In this document: positions 4,546 through 7,768 of the stretch, piece after piece
How the letters are laid out: each line of letters begins with the position of its first letter
How positions within the stretch are numbered: position 1 is the stretch's first letter
Assembly: GCA_947165405.1 (NCBI GenBank)
Contig: CAMVAG010000103.1
Coordinates: 1-7,768 of the forward strand
Reading direction: 5' to 3'
Source of the DNA: an uncultured Selenomonadales bacterium
GTDB taxonomy: Bacteria; Bacillota; Negativicutes; Selenomonadales; Selenomonadaceae
Length of the DNA stretch: 7,768 nucleotides
The notes under the pieces: model-generated
Databases searched by the model: none
What the model was told of the DNA's origin: nothing
Seen by the model: only the letters and a program-made list of their open reading frames with translations
Program-made: the position numbers and the translations under genes

Positions 4546-7500
4546 TTGAAGGAAATAATTTTTCAAGCACTGCGCGAGCAAATTAAAAATCTTCCGCGAA
4601 GCAAAAACATTTTCGTGTTGAAGGGAGTACCGCTTGAATTTTTCGGCGAAGAAATTTTTCCGGAAGACTTGGCGGCGGCAATCAATGACCCGCTGAAATA
4701 TTTTTTCGCGTTGAAGGAGAGCGGACGAAAATTTTTATCGCACGAAGAATTTCTTTTGCTCAATGCCTTTATCTTCGCGCAATACGATTCGGTTTACGTT
4801 TTGAAAAATAATTTGTTCATGGAGCAATTCCCGATTGAAAACAAATTCGACGACGCGACGAAAAAAATTTTAATCGAACACTTCACCGAACCCGAAGATA
4901 TTTCGGAGGAGCCCGCCGAAGAAAATTCGGGCAGTGCCTCAAAACTGATTGAACTTTTTATCGGACTCAAGGACTGCGGAAAATTTTTTATCGGCGTTTA
5001 CAATGACGAGCAAATTTTGAACGAGCCGCGAGTTAAAGTTTTGAATTTATTCGCGCCCGCCTTCGAGGAGCTTGCTGAAGTTGATTCGAGTGCCGCGCAG
5101 AATTTTATCGACTTGCAAGAGGAGGCTGACTTCGTCGAATTCGTTCGAGGAATTTTTCTTGAGCCGCCCGAAAAAATTTTTGTACGAACTCAAAATTACA
5201 TCGGCGACAAAGAAAAGCTCAACGACCGCTTGAAAATTCTTCGCAAAAATTTTTCCGAGAGGCTTGAAATTTTCCGCGTCCTTCCCGAAAAATTTTCACG
5301 AGGCTTTGAACACCGCGACGCCTTCAACGAAATTTTGAATCGTCATTGGGGCTACGAGGCTTTCAGAAATTTTAAAGTCTATGACCTCACGGCACTTGAC
5401 GCCGGCGAAAAAATTCTTCGCGATGTTTCGCAGGAGCAAATCATTTCGGACATCGTCGGGCAAGCGGAACTTTGCATGAGCGATAAAAATTTTCGCGACG
5501 TTTTCGTCACGGCACCGACGGGTTCGGGCAAGTCCGTTATCTTCCAAGTTCCCGCGATTTATCTTGCCGAAAAATACAAGTTGCTGACGATTGTCATTTC
5601 ACCGCTTATCGGATTGATGACCGACCAAGTCAAAAATCTTGAGCTGAAAAATTATCGCCGAGCGGAGACGATTAACTCTGACATTTCGCCGATTCTCAAG
5701 GAGCAGATTATCGATAAAGTTTCGGCGGGCGAAGTCGACATTCTTTACATTTCGCCCGAAACTCTTTTGAGTCGCAGCGACATCGAACAACTTATCGGCG
5801 GGCGGACGGTCGGGCTTATCGTAATCGACGAGGCGCATATCGTCACGACATGGGGCAAGCAATTTCGCCCGGACTATTGGTATTTGGGCGACCACATAAG
5901 AAAGTTGCGCAAAGTTCAGCGCGAGCGCAAAGGGCATTCGTTTATCGTTGCGACCTTCACGGCGACGGCGATTTATCACGGCGCGGAGGACATGTACGAG
6001 GACACGATTACCGGTTTGCATTTGCGCGACCCGATAACTTATCTGGGCTACGTCAAGCGCGACGACATCGAAATTAAAATCGACAAGACACCTTTCGACG
6101 CGGGCGAGCGTGCAGAATTCGAGCTGGAAAAATTTATCGACATTGAGAATGTAATTTTGCGAACAAAAATTTTCGACAGGAAGACGCTGATTTATTTTCC
6201 CGAAGTGCAACTGGTCGAGACCGCGAAAATTATTTTGCAGAACCGAAATAAATTTGACGGCGTTGCAATTTATCACGGGCGGCTGAATAAAGATGAGAAG
6301 CGCGAAGGCTACGAAAAATTTTTGAGCGGAGACAAGCCGATTATGTTGGCGACGAAGGCTTTCGGCATGGGCATCGACATTGACGACATTGAAACGGTTA
6401 TGCACTTCGCGCCGACCGGCAACGTCTGCGATTACGTTCAGGAAATCGGGCGGGCTGCTCGGCGAAAAAATCTGCGCGGCGAGGCTTGCTATCATTACGA
6501 CAAGCGCGACTTTAAATATATCAAGCGGCTGCACGGGCTTTCGGCGATAAAAGATTATCAGCTGGTTGCCGTCGTGAAAAAAATTTATGAGCTGTGGAAT
6601 TTCAAGCGGCGGAATAATTTTTTGCTTGACGCGGAAAATTTTACTTACATCTTCGACCGCCGCACCGACGAGGCGTCCGCCGTCAACAAAGTTAAAACCG
6701 CGCTGTTGGTTATTCAAAAAGATTTCGAGATGCAATTTGGTTTTTCGCCGTTGACGGTTCGCCCGATACCTCTTTTCGCGAGCGGCTTCTTCAAGATAAA
6801 TCCCGCGACGCAAAAAAATCTTCTGCAAGAGTTCGGAAGGTGTTTGACGGAAATTGAACGCGCTCATAATATTTGCCGCGTGAATCTTCAAATGATTTGG
6901 GAGAAAAATTTTCGCGACAATTCTTTTCCGCAATTCAAGTATCTGCTCTATTCCAAAAGCGACAAGCTGACTTTCAATGAAAAATATCCTCTTCAACCCG
7001 CGCTCTGCGTCGAGATAAAATTTGAAGAGGACTTCCGCGCAATTTTTCAGAGGTTGTTCGGACGATTCAAAGCGGCGGTAAATTTTTCTGTTTACAATTC
7101 AAAATATATTTCCGTCGAGGATTTGAGCGAGGCTCTTGCCTCCGACAAAAAAATTTCCAAATATCGGGCGCAAAATATCTGTGAAATTTTAATCGCGTCA
7201 ATGGACTCTTACAGAAAAAATTTTAATCGCAAAGCTCATTCAATCTTCGCCGAAAGAACCATGCCGAACGGAAAATCTTATTATCGTTTCAACACGGCGA
7301 TGCGTTTTTATTTTGCGTGGGTCGAAAAATTTTTCAATGCGGTTGTCGACGAGACAAAGGCGGGGCTTCTTTACATAACCGATGCGAACGCCGGGCGGGC
7401 TAAGGAGATTAATACGGTGCTTGGAATTTTGGAAGCGTTGGGCGTTTTGAATTTCAAGATGACGGGCGGCGCGAACAGTCAGCTTTATATCCACATCAAT

Positions 7501-7707
7501 CAGATTCGTAACTTGAAAAAAATAATTGACGCCGGCAGCCGCTATAAAAATAAAATTCTTGAGTCGGTTGCGGAGCGTCATAAAATTTCGGTCGCCATGC
7601 TCACTTACATTTACGAAAATGATTTTGACAACGCGCAGATTTGGAATTTGTTGGAAGATTATTTTCTCGGTAAGATTCCCGCCGAAGTTCAGTCAATTAG
7701 GAATTAG
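4546..7707 (+). CDS. Large RecQ-type superfamily 2 DNA helicase with unrecognised terminal domains
   Basis: A 1053-residue ATP-dependent helicase, predicted to unwind DNA 3' to 5' as RecQ does. Residues 1-260 are unrecognised and charged. A motif 0-like HWGYEAFR is at 267-274, but the expected glutamine follows only at 295-298. The helicase core is clear: Walker A APTGSGKS (323-330), SPLIGLMTDQ (352-361), IDEAH (427-431), the RecQ aromatic loop TTWGKQFRP (434-442), FTATA (471-475), LIYF (548-551), YHGRL (576-580), ATKAFGMGID (602-611) and QEIGRAARR (632-640). No cysteine cluster for the RecQ zinc domain and no recognisable HRDC follow. Residues about 650-1053 are novel to me; INTVLGILEALGVLNF with a following hairpin (955-983) looks like a winged helix, and WNLLEDYFLGKIP is near the end. 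It is cotranscribed with the sigma gene. The last three residues and the TAG come from a heptamer repeat. Confidence 0.92.
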   Translation: MKEIIFQALREQIKNLPRSKNIFVLKGVPLEFFGEEIFPEDLAAAINDPLKYFFALKESGRKFLSHEEFLLLNAFIFAQYDSVYVLKNNLFMEQFPIENKFDDATKKILIEHFTEPEDISEEPAEENSGSASKLIELFIGLKDCGKFFIGVYNDEQILNEPRVKVLNLFAPAFEELAEVDSSAAQNFIDLQEEADFVEFVRGIFLEPPEKIFVRTQNYIGDKEKLNDRLKILRKNFSERLEIFRVLPEKFSRGFEHRDAFNEILNRHWGYEAFRNFKVYDLTALDAGEKILRDVSQEQIISDIVGQAELCMSDKNFRDVFVTAPTGSGKSVIFQVPAIYLAEKYKLLTIVISPLIGLMTDQVKNLELKNYRRAETINSDISPILKEQIIDKVSAGEVDILYISPETLLSRSDIEQLIGGRTVGLIVIDEAHIVTTWGKQFRPDYWYLGDHIRKLRKVQRERKGHSFIVATFTATAIYHGAEDMYEDTITGLHLRDPITYLGYVKRDDIEIKIDKTPFDAGERAEFELEKFIDIENVILRTKIFDRKTLIYFPEVQLVETAKIILQNRNKFDGVAIYHGRLNKDEKREGYEKFLSGDKPIMLATKAFGMGIDIDDIETVMHFAPTGNVCDYVQEIGRAARRKNLRGEACYHYDKRDFKYIKRLHGLSAIKDYQLVAVVKKIYELWNFKRRNNFLLDAENFTYIFDRRTDEASAVNKVKTALLVIQKDFEMQFGFSPLTVRPIPLFASGFFKINPATQKNLLQEFGRCLTEIERAHNICRVNLQMIWEKNFRDNSFPQFKYLLYSKSDKLTFNEKYPLQPALCVEIKFEEDFRAIFQRLFGRFKAAVNFSVYNSKYISVEDLSEALASDKKISKYRAQNICEILIASMDSYRKNFNRKAHSIFAERTMPNGKSYYRFNTAMRFYFAWVEKFFNAVVDETKAGLLYITDANAGRAKEINTVLGILEALGVLNFKMTGGANSQLYIHINQIRNLKKIIDAGSRYKNKILESVAERHKISVAMLTYIYENDFDNAQIWNLLEDYFLGKIPAEVQSIRN
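7695..7707 (+). repeat. Short heptamer copy at the end of the helicase gene
   Basis: AATTAGG followed by AATTAG, nearly two units of the heptamer in arrays 1-3, in the sense orientation of the helicase gene. It encodes the final Ile-Arg-Asn and the TAG stop. It is the only copy seen on this side of the window, over 5 kb from the others. Confidence 0.8.
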
Positions 7708-7710
7708 TTC

Positions 7711-7741
7711 CCGGTTCCTACCGGCTGAATTGTGCGGCCGG
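7711..7741. other. GC-rich overlapping palindromes after the helicase gene
   Basis: CCGGT (7711-7715) and ACCGG (7720-7724) form a perfect 5-bp stem with a 4-nt loop. CCGGC (7721-7725) and GCCGG (7737-7741) form a second stem sharing bases with the first, so the two are mutually exclusive. No T-run follows, so it is not a classical intrinsic terminator. It could be the end of a mobile element or an RNA structure on either strand. On the minus strand two frames are open from the window edge, to TAA at 7706-7704 and to TGA at 7695-7693, so a convergent gene ending here is possible but unproven. The rest, 7742-7768, shows nothing I recognise. Confidence 0.4.
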
Positions 7742-7768
7742 GTTTCAACTTCCCGCTGCGTTTCGACT

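Noticed and set aside
5599..6996. Long minus-strand reading frame (465 codons) opposite the helicase core
   Set aside because: It lies wholly antisense to strongly conserved helicase motifs. Its translation is Arg/Phe/Asn-rich with no domain, as expected from the codon bias of the plus-strand gene.
7711..7724. Intrinsic terminator of the sigma-helicase operon
   Set aside because: The stem is only 5 bp and no T-run follows it on the plus strand; on the minus strand only mixed A/T sequence follows.
7742..7749. GTTTCAAC as the start of a CRISPR repeat
   Set aside because: Only eight bases resemble common CRISPR repeats and no second copy is in the window.

Overview
The window looks like chromosomal DNA from a Gram-negative Firmicute of the Negativicutes type (Selenomonas-like). 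The main clue is a secreted cysteine phytase-like protein that closely resembles, from memory, the protein-tyrosine-phosphatase-like phytase of Selenomonas ruminantium. Supporting clues are strong GGAGG-type ribosome binding sites, frequent TTG starts, signal peptides on two adjacent proteins, and a PTS permease of the N-acetylmuramate type. The assignment is an inference; no rRNA or marker gene is present.

Layout. Positions 49-3388 hold four minus-strand genes that read away from a divergent intergenic region at about 3389-3507. In transcription order they are a secreted PTP-like phytase (3388-2453), a secreted transglutaminase-like protein (2450-1857), an S23/four-helix-bundle protein (1829-1476) and a MurP-like PTS EIIBC permease (about 1431-49). 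A good sigma-70 promoter (TTGACC, 17 bp, TAGACT at 3449-3421) sits in front of the phytase gene. Gaps between genes are tiny, so one operon is likely, and the next gene probably starts just beyond position 1. On the plus strand, 3508-7707 holds a two-gene unit: an RpoD-like sigma factor lacking a recognisable region 1.2, then 15 bp later a 1053-residue RecQ-type helicase with large unrecognised N- and C-terminal parts. The last 61 bases contain a GC-rich palindrome and nothing firmly assignable.

Most striking feature. Three arrays of a heptamer (AATTAGG/AATGAGG), each exactly 32 bp (four units plus AAT and one base), occupy the junctions phytase/transglutaminase, transglutaminase/four-helix-bundle and four-helix-bundle/murP. 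A short fourth copy forms the end of the helicase gene. The arrays are functional parts of the genes: they supply stop codons and C-terminal residues, and one identical 25-bp stretch supplies both Shine-Dalgarno and ATG for two different genes. The four-helix-bundle gene is bounded by arrays in inverted orientation (30 of 32 positions complementary). This recalls the rRNA intervening sequences that carry the same protein family, and could fold the cistron into an RNase III-sensitive loop. The murP gene next to the outermost array has no NTG start codon in its proper reading frame.

How the genes may work together. The phytase and transglutaminase-like proteins would act in the periplasm or outside the cell, and MurP would import and phosphorylate N-acetylmuramic acid, so a nutrient or cell-wall scavenging operon is plausible. 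The sigma/helicase pair is a separate unit of unknown role.
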